From the NCBI RefSeq assembly GCF_013408305.1, contig NZ_JACBZS010000001.1, positions 1,240,001 to 1,304,000 on the forward strand: a stretch of 64,000 nt of DNA, given 5' to 3'. Made by a program: the position numbers and the translations under genes. The notes beneath the pieces are model-generated. The model was not told the DNA's origin, did no database searches, and saw only the letters and a list, made by a program, of their open reading frames with translations. Shown here in pieces: positions 54,199-63,180 of the stretch (position 1 is its first letter; every line of letters begins with the position of its first letter). Origin of the DNA: Naumannella cuiyingiana. Lineage in GTDB: Bacteria > Actinomycetota > Actinomycetes > Propionibacteriales > Propionibacteriaceae.

Positions 54199-55676
54199 AG
54201 CGCATCGGACACTTCGTCGACGGCCAGGTGGTCGACGGTGGCGAGAAGACCGGCCCCGTCTACAACCCGGCGACGGGCGAGCAGAGCGGCGAGGTGGCGC
54301 TCGCCTCCGGCGCCGAGCTCGACAATGCCGTCGACATCGCCCGCAAGGCGCAGCGCGAGTGGCGTACCACCCCGCTCGCGAAGCGAGCCGGCGTGATGTT
54401 CCGGTTGCGCCAGATCGTCACCGAGCGGACCGATGAGCTGGCCCGGATCATCACCAGCGAGCACGGCAAGGTGGTCAGCGACGCGGCCGGCGAGGTGGCG
54501 CGCGGGCTGGAGAACGTCGAGTTCTGCGCAGGGCTGATGCACCACCTGAAGGGCGAGTACTCCGAGCAGGTCGCCGGCGGCGTCGACGTGCACCAGACCC
54601 GCCAGCCGGTCGGCGTGGTCGCCTGCATCACACCGTTCAACTTCCCCGCGATGGTGCCGCTGTGGATGATCACCACGGCGATCGCCGCCGGTAACGCGGT
54701 GATCCTCAAGCCCAGCGAGCGCGATCCCTCCGCGGCACTGTGGATCGCGCAGGCGTTCGCCGAGGCAGGGCTGCCGGCCGGCGTACTGAATGTGATCAAC
54801 GGCGATGCCGAGACCGTGAACGCGATCCTGGACCACGATGGCATCGATGCAGTGAGCTTCGTCGGCTCGACGCCGATCGCCAAGCACATCTACGAGACCT
54901 CCGCCGCCAACGGCAAGCGGGTACAGGCCCTCGGCGGCGCCAAGAACCACATGGTCGTGATGCCGGATGCCGATCTTGATGCGGCGGCCGACGCGGCCGT
55001 CTCGGCGGCCTATGGGTCCGCCGGCGAGCGCTGCATGGCCGTGTCGGTGCTGGTCGCCGTCGGCGACGTCGCCGATGAGCTGGTCGGCAAGGTCGCCGAC
55101 CGGCTGCCCGGGCTGAAGATCGGCGACGGCACCGATCCCGAGTCCGAGATGGGCCCGCTGATCACCCGCGACGCGCGCGATCGCGTCGCCGGTTATGTCG
55201 AGGGCGCCGCCGGCGAAGGCGCGACCGTGGTGGTGGACGGGCGGGAGAAGCAGTTCGACGGCGACGGGTTCTTCATCGGCGTCAGCCTGGTCGACAATGT
55301 CGAGCCCGGGATGAAGGTCTATGACGACGAGATCTTCGGTCCGGTGCTGTCGGTCGTTCGCGTCGGCAGCTACGACCAGGCGGTCGAGCTGATCAACGCC
55401 AACCAGTACGCCAACGGGGTCGCGGTGTTCACTCGCGACGGCAAGACCGCGCGGCAGTTCGAGTTCGACATCGAGGTCGGCATGGTCGGCGTGAACGTGC
55501 CGATCCCGGTGCCGATCGGGGCCTACTCCTTCGGCGGCTGGAAGAAGTCGCTGTTCGGCGACACCCACATGTACGGGCCCGAGTCGTTCAACTTCTACAC
55601 CCGCCGCAAGGTCGTCACCACCCGCTGGCCGGAGCCCTCGGAGAGCCAGATCAGCCTGGGCTTCCCGACGCACTGA
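54195..55676 (+). CDS. mmsA: Methylmalonate-semialdehyde dehydrogenase (acylating)
   Basis: 493 aa ALDH-superfamily protein. ITPFNFPAMVPLWMITTAIA, FVGSTPIAKHIYETSA, GGAKNHMVVMPDADL, and the catalytic Cys in SAGERCMAVSV are MmsA hallmarks. Converts methylmalonate semialdehyde to propionyl-CoA. The GTG start overlaps the mmsB stop. Confidence 0.94.
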   Translation: MKRIGHFVDGQVVDGGEKTGPVYNPATGEQSGEVALASGAELDNAVDIARKAQREWRTTPLAKRAGVMFRLRQIVTERTDELARIITSEHGKVVSDAAGEVARGLENVEFCAGLMHHLKGEYSEQVAGGVDVHQTRQPVGVVACITPFNFPAMVPLWMITTAIAAGNAVILKPSERDPSAALWIAQAFAEAGLPAGVLNVINGDAETVNAILDHDGIDAVSFVGSTPIAKHIYETSAANGKRVQALGGAKNHMVVMPDADLDAAADAAVSAAYGSAGERCMAVSVLVAVGDVADELVGKVADRLPGLKIGDGTDPESEMGPLITRDARDRVAGYVEGAAGEGATVVVDGREKQFDGDGFFIGVSLVDNVEPGMKVYDDEIFGPVLSVVRVGSYDQAVELINANQYANGVAVFTRDGKTARQFEFDIEVGMVGVNVPIPVPIGAYSFGGWKKSLFGDTHMYGPESFNFYTRRKVVTTRWPEPSESQISLGFPTH

Positions 55677-55797
55677 GTCGGCCCCGCGAATCGCCCGGGC
55701 GCGCCACCACGGCGCGTCCGGGCGCCGCGCTTCTCCGGCCGGGAACGGAGGCGGTCGGTTCGCCGGCCGCGGACCCGCCAGGACCCGCTCCGCGGCG

Positions 55798-55803
55798 TAC
55801 ACT
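55798..55803 (+). promoter_or_regulatory. -10 box of a leaderless promoter
   Basis: TACACT ends 6 nt before the ATG at 55810. Confidence 0.55.
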
Positions 55804-55809
55804 TGGCCG

Positions 55810-56061
55810 ATGATCCGCTATCTGCCGATTCTGATTGCGGTGGCGCTGCTCATCTATTGCGTGATCGAGCTGGCGCAGGCGCCGCGCGATGCCGTGCGGG
55901 CGATGCCCAAGTGGCTGTGGTTCTTCGCGATCGTGCTGTTGCCGGTCGTCGGCCCTGCCGCCTGGCTGCTGCTCGGGCGGCCGAACGCCCGCAGCCTCGG
56001 CCAGCACCGACGCACGCCACTCAGCCCGGACGACGACCCGGACTTCCTGCGCCGGCTCTAG
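55810..56061 (+). CDS. PLDc_N domain membrane protein
   Basis: 83 aa with two helices (YLPILIAVALLIYCVIEL and LWFFAIVLLPVVGPAAWLLLG) joined by an RAMPKW turn, the pattern of the PLD-nuclease N-terminal domain family found alone in actinobacteria. A short acidic tail follows. Function unknown. Stop overlaps that of the convergent flotillin gene by 4 nt. Confidence 0.8.
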   Translation: MIRYLPILIAVALLIYCVIELAQAPRDAVRAMPKWLWFFAIVLLPVVGPAAWLLLGRPNARSLGQHRRTPLSPDDDPDFLRRL

Positions 56062-57593
56062 CCCTCGTCGTCCGGTGACACCGGCGCCGGCACGACCGGG
56101 GCCGGTGCGCTGGTCGGCGCCGCGTCCTCGGAGTACTTCGCGACCAGCTTGGACAGATCCACGCCGGTGGTGTTCTTGATCAACTCCATGGTCTGCACGA
56201 CGTTGTTGGTGACCTGCTTGGGCATCTCGCCGGCGCCGTCGGTGGAGACGACGGTCAGCTTGTCGATGCTCTGCATCGGCGCGGCCACCTCGCGCGCCAC
56301 CTGCGGCAGGGCCTCGACCAGCATCTGCAGCACGGCCGCCTCGTTGTACCGGGCGAACGCGTCGGCGCGCTTGTTCATCGCCTCGGCTTCCGCCTGGCCG
56401 GTGGCGAGGATCGCCGCGGCCTGCGCGTCGCCCTCGGCGCGGACCGCATCCGCCTCGGCGGTACGCCGGGCCTTCTCCGCCTCGCCCCGCCGGGCGCCCT
56501 CGATGGCCTCGGCCTCGGCGAGCGCGCTGCGCCGGGACTTGTCGCCCTCACCGGTCAGGCGGGCCTTCTCCGCCTCGGCCTCGGCGGCCGCGATGGCCGC
56601 CGCCTTGCGCGCCTCGGCCTCCAGGATCTCGGAGTTGCGCCGGCCCTCGGCCTCGGTCTCCACCCGGTAGCGCTCCGCGTCGGCGGGCTTGCGGACCTCG
56701 GTGTCGAGCTGCCGGTCCTTCAGCGCCGCCTGCCGCACGGCCACCTTCTCCTGCTCGGCCAGCACCGCCTGGTCGCGATCGGCCTGCGCCAGCGGCCCGG
56801 CCGCGGCGGCCTGTGCGGCCGCGGCGTCGGTCTCGGACTTGATCTCGGCCTGCTTCAGCATCAGCGTCCGGCCGGCGACCGCGATCTCCTGCTCGGCGGC
56901 GATCCGGGCCTGCTCCGACTCCTGGCGGGCCGCCGCCTCGGCCACCGCCGCGACCTGCCCGACCCGGGCCGACTCGGGCCGGCCGAGGTCGGCGAGGTAG
57001 CTGCCGTCGTCGGTGATGTCCTGGATCTGGAAGGTGTCCAGCACCAGGCCCTGGCCGGTCAGGGACGACTCGGACTCGTCGGCGACCCGCTGGGCGAACG
57101 CCGCCCGGTCGCGGATGATCTGCTCGACGGTCAGCGAGCCGACGATGGAGCGCAGCGAGCCGGCAAGCGTCTCCTGGGTGAAGGTCTCGATCTCGTCCTG
57201 CTGGGCGAGGAAGCGCTGGGCGGCGGCCCGGATCGAGTCCTCGTTGCCGCCGACCTTGACGATGGCCACGCCGTCCACGTTCAGCTTGATGCCCTGGCCC
57301 GACACGGCACCACGGATCTGCACCATGATCCGCCGCGAGGACAGGTCCAGGATGTGCAGCCGCTGGATGAACGGGATCACGAACACCCCGGCACCCATCA
57401 CGACCTTCTGCCCGGACAGGTCGGTCGTGATCTCTCCGGTCTCCGGATTCTTCACCGGCTTGGCGCCACGTCGGCCGGTCACGATGTAGGCCTCGTTCGG
57501 CCCCGCCACCCGATAGCGCCGCGCGATGAAGATGATCACCAGTAATACGACAAGAACGATCAGGGCAATGGGAATGATGGCGGCCAGATCCAC
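56058..57593 (-). CDS. Flotillin-like SPFH protein
   Basis: 511 aa. N-terminal hydrophobic anchor (IIPIALIVLVVLLVIIFIA), SPFH/band-7 domain ~35-220, then a long Ala/Glu-rich coiled coil ~220-430 (EAEAEKARLTGEGDKSRRSA) and a C-terminal domain with VAREVAAPMQSIDKLTVVS. Flotillins scaffold ordered membrane domains. AAGGAG precedes the GTG start. 25 nt after the NfeD-like gene. Confidence 0.92.
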   Translation of the reverse strand: MDLAAIIPIALIVLVVLLVIIFIARRYRVAGPNEAYIVTGRRGAKPVKNPETGEITTDLSGQKVVMGAGVFVIPFIQRLHILDLSSRRIMVQIRGAVSGQGIKLNVDGVAIVKVGGNEDSIRAAAQRFLAQQDEIETFTQETLAGSLRSIVGSLTVEQIIRDRAAFAQRVADESESSLTGQGLVLDTFQIQDITDDGSYLADLGRPESARVGQVAAVAEAAARQESEQARIAAEQEIAVAGRTLMLKQAEIKSETDAAAAQAAAAGPLAQADRDQAVLAEQEKVAVRQAALKDRQLDTEVRKPADAERYRVETEAEGRRNSEILEAEARKAAAIAAAEAEAEKARLTGEGDKSRRSALAEAEAIEGARRGEAEKARRTAEADAVRAEGDAQAAAILATGQAEAEAMNKRADAFARYNEAAVLQMLVEALPQVAREVAAPMQSIDKLTVVSTDGAGEMPKQVTNNVVQTMELIKNTTGVDLSKLVAKYSEDAAPTSAPAPVVPAPVSPDDEG

Positions 57594-57618
57594 GGCGGGG
57601 CTCCTTCGGCGGGGCAGG

Positions 57619-58143
57619 TCAGTCGAGCGGGTCCTCGAGCGAGGTCGGCACCACCTTGGCAGACGTGGCGGTCAGAACCTCACTGACCCGCACGTTGGTG
57701 CCACTCGGCAGCGCCGCATCCGCCCGGGCATTGAGCCGGGTCAGGTGGCCGTTGACGGTGACGGTGACGATGCCGAAGCCGTCGTCGGGGATGTCGGCGA
57801 TCACCCGGCCCTGCGCGCCGATCATCGATTCCCGGCGCACGGTGGAGGTATCGCCCTCGGCGGACTTGAGCTTGTTCGTCAGCCACCCGACGCCCGCGCC
57901 GAGCACGATCCCGAGCGCGATGCCGCCGACCACCGCCCACGGCGTCGGCGCCCCGAGCAGCAGCAGCGCCGCCGCGCCGAAGCCGAACACCGCCACCGCG
58001 CCCGCGACCCCGCCGACGGAGAAGAAGTCGCCGCCGACATCGTCCAGCGCGCCACCCAGCCCGTCGAACACGTCGCCGAGCACCAGCGACAAGACCAGGA
58101 CCGCGACTCCGATGCCACCGGCCACCATGAATGCGACGACCAC
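57619..58143 (-). CDS. NfeD-like membrane protein
   Basis: 174 aa. Helices at the N-terminus and ~45-90, then a C-terminal OB-fold domain (SMIGAQGRVIADIPDDGFGI and LTRLNARADAALPSGT). NfeD proteins partner SPFH proteins (B. subtilis YuaF/FloT pair); gene order here agrees. GTG start supported by TAGAAT (minus, 58155-58150) 6 nt upstream, i.e. leaderless. Confidence 0.85.
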   Translation of the reverse strand: MVVAFMVAGGIGVAVLVLSLVLGDVFDGLGGALDDVGGDFFSVGGVAGAVAVFGFGAAALLLLGAPTPWAVVGGIALGIVLGAGVGWLTNKLKSAEGDTSTVRRESMIGAQGRVIADIPDDGFGIVTVTVNGHLTRLNARADAALPSGTNVRVSEVLTATSAKVVPTSLEDPLD

Positions 58144-58210
58144 GCCCGCATTCTAGGAGCCGACGGCCCCTCGCCCGGGGGTGCCGGGCCCGCTGGGGCA
58201 GGATGTCTGC

Positions 58211-58807
58211 ATGACACTGCCGCGCGCTTCGATCCGCCGTCGGGTCCGACTGCCCGGGCCGGATGCCGATCTGATCAGCTTCGACGGGCTGGCCGACGGG
58301 GGTGAGCATGTCGCCCTGGTCCGACAGGGCGAGGGCGTACCGCTGGTCCGGGTGCACTCCGAATGCCTGACCGGCGATGTCTTCGGTTCGCACCGTTGCG
58401 ACTGCGGTGAGCAGCTTGCCGAGGCACTGACGCTGGTCCGCGCCGAGGGCGGCATCGTGCTCTACCTGCGGCAGGAGGGCCGCGGGATCGGGCTCTACAA
58501 CAAGATCGACGCGTACGCCCTGCAGGACGCGGGCCTGGACACCTACGCCGCCAACGAGGCGCTCAACCTTCCCGCCGACGGGCGCGATTTCGCCGTCGCC
58601 GCGCAGATGCTCGCCGCGCTCGGCGTCGACACGATCCGCCTGCTCAGCAACAACCCCGACAAGGACCGCCAGCTCGCCGAGTTCGGCATCACGATCGCCG
58701 AGCGGGTTCCGACCCAGACGTTTCGGCACCCGGAGAACCTGGCGTACCTGCGCGCGAAGCGGACCCGGATGGGCCACGATCTGCGGCTCGGCCCCGAAGC
58801 AGGTTGA
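58211..58807 (+). CDS. ribA: GTP cyclohydrolase II, stand-alone
   Basis: 198 aa. Zinc ligands Cys52, Cys63 and Cys65 in HSECLTGDVFGSHRCDCG and the catalytic RQEGRGIGL at 87-95 are intact. Makes 2,5-diamino-6-ribosylamino-pyrimidinone 5'-phosphate from GTP. It lacks the RibB half usual in actinobacterial RibBA and no other rib gene is nearby, which suggests a role outside core riboflavin synthesis, perhaps with the facing operon. CAGGAT 6 nt before the ATG suggests leaderless expression. Its 3' end overlaps the facing gene by 119 nt. Confidence 0.92.
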   Translation: MTLPRASIRRRVRLPGPDADLISFDGLADGGEHVALVRQGEGVPLVRVHSECLTGDVFGSHRCDCGEQLAEALTLVRAEGGIVLYLRQEGRGIGLYNKIDAYALQDAGLDTYAANEALNLPADGRDFAVAAQMLAALGVDTIRLLSNNPDKDRQLAEFGITIAERVPTQTFRHPENLAYLRAKRTRMGHDLRLGPEAG

Positions 58808-59711
58808 TCACCAGCGGGATCGCGCCCGGCAGGGCCGCGGCCAGGCTGAGCAGCCCGTACAGGGCCGCGACGGCCACGCCCGTGCCCGCGCCGAGTCCGG
58901 CCGCCGCGAGGGCCAGCGCCGCGCCCGCCTCGCGCGGGCCGAATCCGCCGACATTGAACGGCACGGCCATCGCGACCAGCGTGATCAGTCCGAGCGCGAT
59001 CAACTGTCCGGTACGCCCGCCCGCAGCCGGGATGGCGCTCGCCGCGACCAGGAAGGTCGCCAGATAACCGGCCAGCGCGATCAGTGACAGCCCAGCCATC
59101 GCCAGCCCGGTCCGCGAGATCAGCGTCGTGCGCACGTCGGCGAGGAGTACGCCGACCCGGCCGCGCCAGCCGCCCGCCGAACAGGCCGCTGCGGCCGCTC
59201 CCTCCCGGCGCACCCAGAACCCCGCGGCCGCCAGCGCGACCATGATCACCAGGCAGGCTGCCCGCACCTCGGTGGGCCGGTCGGGTCCGATCAGCCGCGG
59301 CCAGACCAGCACGACAACCCCGGTGACGGCGAGCAGGGTGAGCTGCCCGCTGGCGCGCTCCCAGAACACCGCGCGCGCGGCGGGGCCGATGCCGGCCCGT
59401 CGGCCGTGGCCGACCGCGCGCGCCGCATCGCCGAGGACACCCGCGGGGAGCAGCGCGTTCAGGAGTTGGGCCTGGTAGCAGGCCGGGTACGCCTGTCCGA
59501 GCCGCAGCGGCAGGCGCAGCGCCCGGCAGCAGAGCACCCAGCGCGCCGCGACGGCGGCCGTGGTCGCCGCGCCGATGATCATCGCGAGGGCCACCCGGGC
59601 CGGGCTGGCCGAGGTGACCGCCTCGATGATCGGTTCGGGCCCGACGACGAGAATGATCACCACCAGCACGGCCGGTCCGAGCAGGACCCGGAGCACCCGG
59701 CGCGGCATCAT
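58689..59711 (-). CDS. LPG-synthase-TM/UPF0104 family membrane protein
   Basis: 340 aa, about eight helices. ARWVLCCRALRLPLRLGQAYPACYQAQLLNALLPAGVLGD in two adjoining parts and VPFNVGGFGPREAGAALAL match the membrane domain of lysylphosphatidylglycerol synthases without the synthase domain. Members of this group are proposed flippases for lipid-linked or glycolipid products. MetMet start on the DUF2254 stop (TGATG). Last gene of the minus-strand cluster. Confidence 0.8.
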   Translation of the reverse strand: MMPRRVLRVLLGPAVLVVIILVVGPEPIIEAVTSASPARVALAMIIGAATTAAVAARWVLCCRALRLPLRLGQAYPACYQAQLLNALLPAGVLGDAARAVGHGRRAGIGPAARAVFWERASGQLTLLAVTGVVVLVWPRLIGPDRPTEVRAACLVIMVALAAAGFWVRREGAAAAACSAGGWRGRVGVLLADVRTTLISRTGLAMAGLSLIALAGYLATFLVAASAIPAAGGRTGQLIALGLITLVAMAVPFNVGGFGPREAGAALALAAAGLGAGTGVAVAALYGLLSLAAALPGAIPLVINLLRGRAADRGPSGSASRAGTPGSPGAETSGSEPARRS

Positions 59712-60985
59712 CAGCCGCCGGGCGATCTGGCCAGCCGCCGCGCGGCATCGTCGGCGATGCGCTCCCAACCGCGGAGTGCTTCGGCGTGTTCGGGCAGGGC
59801 CACGGTCTGCAGGTCCCGCAGCATCGCCAGCACCCGCGGCGGGATCTGCGGCGAATCCTTGCCGTAGTGCAGCAGCTCGTCGAGTGCGAGTGCGACCAGC
59901 TCGGCGATCCGCTGCGGCCGGTGCACCAGGCGTACCGTCCCCTCGACCGCGACCACGCTCGTCAGGTCCCGGCGCACGACCAGCGCGCGCAGGATCCGGT
60001 GCAATTCGTCGGTGACCTGGACGGCCGTCGTCGGGTCGTTGATGCCCGGGCTCAGCGCGCGCTCGCCGATGTCGACCAGCTTGCGGATGCCCAGCGCCGG
60101 GTCCTGGTGGAAACCGCGGTCCTCCTCGACGACGACGCTGACCCGCAGCGGCTCGACGTCCTCGCGCGCCGTGCCGGGCGCCCAGACCCGCAGCACCGGC
60201 ATGCCCTCGGCGACGAACTGGCCGATCGGGATCAGCACCTCGACGAGCGCGTCGTGCTCGGTCGCCCAGTCGCGCAGTCGGCGCAGCGAGATCTCGGCCA
60301 CGACGCCGTGCTCGACCGCGTCGATCCGGACCGGCTCGGCGGCGGGCCGGGGCCGGTCCGGCTCGGGCGGGCGCGGGCCATCCGCGGCGGGGAAGTATCG
60401 CGTGACCACGTCCATCGTCACCGCGCCCAGATGCGAGACGATCGCGCTGACCTGGATCGAGCGGGTGATGTGGTGGATGTAGGCAAGGAACATGCCGACG
60501 CTCGCCAGCACCAGCACGAACGCCAGCGTGACCGACAGTTGTGGCACATAGGAGTCGGTGTCGGAGGTGCCGCGCACCGAGCGCAGCACGGTGAGGGCGT
60601 AGACGAAGGTCGCGGTGAAGATGCCGAGGGTCGCCTGGGTGACGCGGCTGGAAAGAAAGTCGTTGAGCACCCGCGGGGTGAACTGGCTGCTCGCGAGCTG
60701 GACGACGACCATCGTGATCGAGAACACCAGGCCGGTGACCGAGATCATCGCCCCCGCGATCGTGCCGAGCATGCTGCGCGCCCCGTCGGCCCCGCCCTCG
60801 AAGACGAACGGCAGGTGCTCGGTGATCGCGCGCTCGGCCTCGGGCAGCAGCAGCCCGACCACCGCGGCGACCACGATGATCACCAGTGGCAGCACCCAGA
60901 ACGGGCGCCAGATCCGGCCCCACACCGTGGTGCTGCGGACATCTGGCAGCGAATCCCGCTCGGCCGCCCGCGCATGGCCCGTCAT
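59711..60985 (-). CDS. DUF2254 membrane protein
   Basis: 424 aa. Four N-terminal helices (FWVLPLVIIVVAAVVGLLLP; MISVTGLVFSITMVVVQLAS; FTATFVYALTVLRSV; LAFVLVLASVGMFLAYIHHI), then a soluble C-terminal half with DIGERALSPGINDPTTAV, the family hallmark. Function unknown; an ion-channel-like or osmotic role has been guessed for the family. Coupled both sides by ATGA and TGATG overlaps, so it belongs to the operon. Confidence 0.85.
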   Translation of the reverse strand: MTGHARAAERDSLPDVRSTTVWGRIWRPFWVLPLVIIVVAAVVGLLLPEAERAITEHLPFVFEGGADGARSMLGTIAGAMISVTGLVFSITMVVVQLASSQFTPRVLNDFLSSRVTQATLGIFTATFVYALTVLRSVRGTSDTDSYVPQLSVTLAFVLVLASVGMFLAYIHHITRSIQVSAIVSHLGAVTMDVVTRYFPAADGPRPPEPDRPRPAAEPVRIDAVEHGVVAEISLRRLRDWATEHDALVEVLIPIGQFVAEGMPVLRVWAPGTAREDVEPLRVSVVVEEDRGFHQDPALGIRKLVDIGERALSPGINDPTTAVQVTDELHRILRALVVRRDLTSVVAVEGTVRLVHRPQRIAELVALALDELLHYGKDSPQIPPRVLAMLRDLQTVALPEHAEALRGWERIADDAARRLARSPGG

Positions 60986-61749
60986 CGCCGACGCTCCGGT
61001 TCGGGCATGATCAACAGATCCCGGTGCCCGACCTCGACGGCGAGCGAGGGGTCGGCCAGCCGGCGGCGGCGCCACTGGGCCGCGGGGGCAGCGAGCTCGG
61101 GGCGCTCGTCGATCGCGGCGGCGAGCCAGCCGTCGAGCCACGGTCCGAGCAGCGGGTGCCCGGCGGTCAGCCGCCACGGCGTCTCGGCCACCGTGACCCG
61201 ATCTGCCGGGAAGTGCGCTGCGAACCGCTGCGGGGCATCCGGTCCGGCCCGGCCACCGCGGCGCTGATGATCGTTGAAGGCATCCCGGAGCGCGTCATCG
61301 AGCGGGTCGGCGGGGGCGAAGGAGACATCGCCGCTGACGCTCAGGGTGAACAGGGCCGGCGTACCCGACTCCATGATCAGCTCCGCGAGTGAGGCGAGCT
61401 GGTCGTCGTCGAGCAGGTCGAGCAGGGCGGACGCGGCGATCAGGTCGGCGCCGGCCGCCTCGGCGGGGGTGAGCTGCCCGAGATCGTCGGTGCGGATGTC
61501 GATGGGTACGCCGTCGCAGCGCGCCTGCGCGAGCAGGGTGGCGTCATGGTCGATCAGCAGAAAGCTCGTCTGCGCCAGCAGGCGCGGCGCCAGCCAGCGG
61601 GTCAGCGAGCCGGTGCCGGCGGCGAGGTCCCAGACCCGCGGCCGGTCCGGGAGCGCGGCGCCGACCTGCGCCAGCAGCTCGGCCGAGCGGCTGGCGGCGT
61701 CGACGGGTTCGCGGACGGCGAGCCAGGCCGGGTCGAAGCCCATGCTCAT
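60982..61749 (-). CDS. SAM-dependent methyltransferase
   Basis: 255 aa. Motif I VWDLAAGTGSLTRWLAPRL, motif II LLIDHDATLLAQAR, then DLIAASALLDLLDDDQLASL. The C-terminal part (HPLLGPWLDGWLAAAIDERPEL and WRRRRLADPSL) is not typical of UbiE. Substrate unknown. ATGA overlaps with the glycosyltransferase and DUF2254 genes put it in one translation unit. Confidence 0.82.
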   Translation of the reverse strand: MSMGFDPAWLAVREPVDAASRSAELLAQVGAALPDRPRVWDLAAGTGSLTRWLAPRLLAQTSFLLIDHDATLLAQARCDGVPIDIRTDDLGQLTPAEAAGADLIAASALLDLLDDDQLASLAELIMESGTPALFTLSVSGDVSFAPADPLDDALRDAFNDHQRRGGRAGPDAPQRFAAHFPADRVTVAETPWRLTAGHPLLGPWLDGWLAAAIDERPELAAPAAQWRRRRLADPSLAVEVGHRDLLIMPEPERRR

Positions 61750-62777
61750 GACGACCCTCCGACCAGGCGAAGGACGGGTTCGGCGGTGCGCTGCCAGTCG
61801 GTCAGACCGGCGCGGCGGTGTTCGGCACGCCGCCGCCAGCGGGCGCGCAGCCCCGGATCGGTGAGCCACCGCCGCAGGGCGGTCGACAGCTCGTCCGCGT
61901 CCACGAGCGCCCCGGGCGGCCCGTCGGGGGTGGTGCCGAGCGCGTCGCGGGTCCCGGCGGCGGTGCTGATCACCGGGATCGCCCGGGCCAGGGCCTCGGT
62001 GATTACCATCCCGTAGGTTTCGTGCAGCGACGGCAGCACCAGCAGATCGGCGGCCGCATAGGCGGCGGCCAGGTCGTCGCCGGTGAGCGGCCCGCGGAAG
62101 ATCATCCGCCGGTCGAGGCCGAGCTCGGCGATCCGCGCGTCGAGTCGGTCCTGTAGCGCGGGTTCCCGGTCCCGGGGCCCGACGAGCGTGCAGGTCCAGG
62201 TCAGGTCGGCGAGTTCGCCGAGCGCCTCCACCAACCGGTCGATCCCCTTGCGCGAGGTGATCGCCGCGACGCAGAGCAGCCGGCCGCCGGCCGGTTCGGG
62301 CACGGTCGGGGGCGCCGGGTCGGTGCCGGGCACGGCGATCACGATCCGGCCCGGGTCGAGGCCGTGCCGCCGGGCCAGCTCGGCCGCCGCGGTCGGCGAG
62401 GTCGCGATCACCGCATCGACAGCGGCGAGCGAGTCCCGTTCCCGCTCGTCCAGTTCGGCCGCGGACGGCGTACCCGTCTCCAGCGCGAGCGGCAGGTGAA
62501 CGATCATGATCGCCCGCAGCCGGTCGGCATGGCGCCGCCAGACCGCGGGGTGGGCGCAGCCGAGCAGCCCGTCGGCCAGCACGGTCGCACCGTCGGGCAA
62601 CGCACCGCAGGCGGCGGCCAGGACGTCCGCGCCGCCGGCCGGCCAGTCGCCCGAGAGCTCGTGGCGCTGTACCCGCACACCCGCCCGCACCAGCTCGTCG
62701 CAGACCCGCAGATCCCAGCGATTGCCGCCGGTCGGCCGCGATGCCACGTCGGCCGGCAACAGCGCGTGCACCGTCAT
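61746..62777 (-). CDS. GT4 family glycosyltransferase
   Basis: 343 aa GT-B fold. The donor-site motif LPSLHETYGMVITEALARAIPVI with the E-x7-E pair and VAAITSRKGIDRLVEALGEL are standard for retaining GT4 enzymes using a nucleotide sugar. TGGNRWDLRVCDELVRAG is the acceptor-side N-terminus. Two nt separate its start from the upstream PTPS-fold gene stop. Acceptor unknown; a cluster-specific small molecule is inferred. Confidence 0.85.
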   Translation of the reverse strand: MTVHALLPADVASRPTGGNRWDLRVCDELVRAGVRVQRHELSGDWPAGGADVLAAACGALPDGATVLADGLLGCAHPAVWRRHADRLRAIMIVHLPLALETGTPSAAELDERERDSLAAVDAVIATSPTAAAELARRHGLDPGRIVIAVPGTDPAPPTVPEPAGGRLLCVAAITSRKGIDRLVEALGELADLTWTCTLVGPRDREPALQDRLDARIAELGLDRRMIFRGPLTGDDLAAAYAAADLLVLPSLHETYGMVITEALARAIPVISTAAGTRDALGTTPDGPPGALVDADELSTALRRWLTDPGLRARWRRRAEHRRAGLTDWQRTAEPVLRLVGGSS

Positions 62778-62779
62778 GA

Positions 62780-63178
62780 TCAGAGCTCGCGGTCGTAGCC
62801 GGCCCAGGCCAGGTGCGATTCCCGCAGCACGATCCCGATGCCGTGCAGACCGCCGGCCGAGCCACCGAGCTCGCCGGCGGCGATCCGCTCGGCCAGCCGG
62901 TCGGCGATGATCATGGCCAGGAACTCGGTCGTGGTGTTGCGTCCGGCCAGCTCCGGATCGTCGTCGAGGTTGCGATAGTTCAGCGGTTCGAGGACCCGGT
63001 GCAGGGCCTGTGCGGCCAGCCCGATGTCGACGACCAGGTTGTCCTCATCCAGCTCGGCCCGGCGAAAGGTGGCGTCCACGACATAAGTCGCGCCGTGCAG
63101 CCGCTGCGCTGGACCGAAGACCTCGCCGGTGAAGCTGTGGGCGATCATGAAGTGATCACGGACGGTCAGGGTGAACAT
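62780..63178 (-). CDS. PTPS/QueD-fold protein lacking the catalytic triad
   Basis: 132 aa, right length for 6-pyruvoyl-tetrahydropterin synthase/QueD. The fold is recognisable: HFMIAHSF (His14, first zinc ligand), RLHGATY (His28, second ligand), [33 protein letters not shown] and [13 protein letters not shown] with the pterin-anchoring Glu. But QueD Cys27 corresponds to Ala24, the Asp70-His71 pair to Asn67-Tyr68, and the third zinc His33 to Ala30. So neither the usual chemistry nor the usual three-His zinc site can exist. It probably binds a pterin or pyrimidine for a new reaction. Sits 2 nt after the dehydrogenase gene. Confidence 0.8.
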   Translation of the reverse strand: MFTLTVRDHFMIAHSFTGEVFGPAQRLHGATYVVDATFRRAELDEDNLVVDIGLAAQALHRVLEPLNYRNLDDDPELAGRNTTTEFLAMIIADRLAERIAAGELGGSAGGLHGIGIVLRESHLAWAGYDREL

Positions 63179-63180
63179 GA

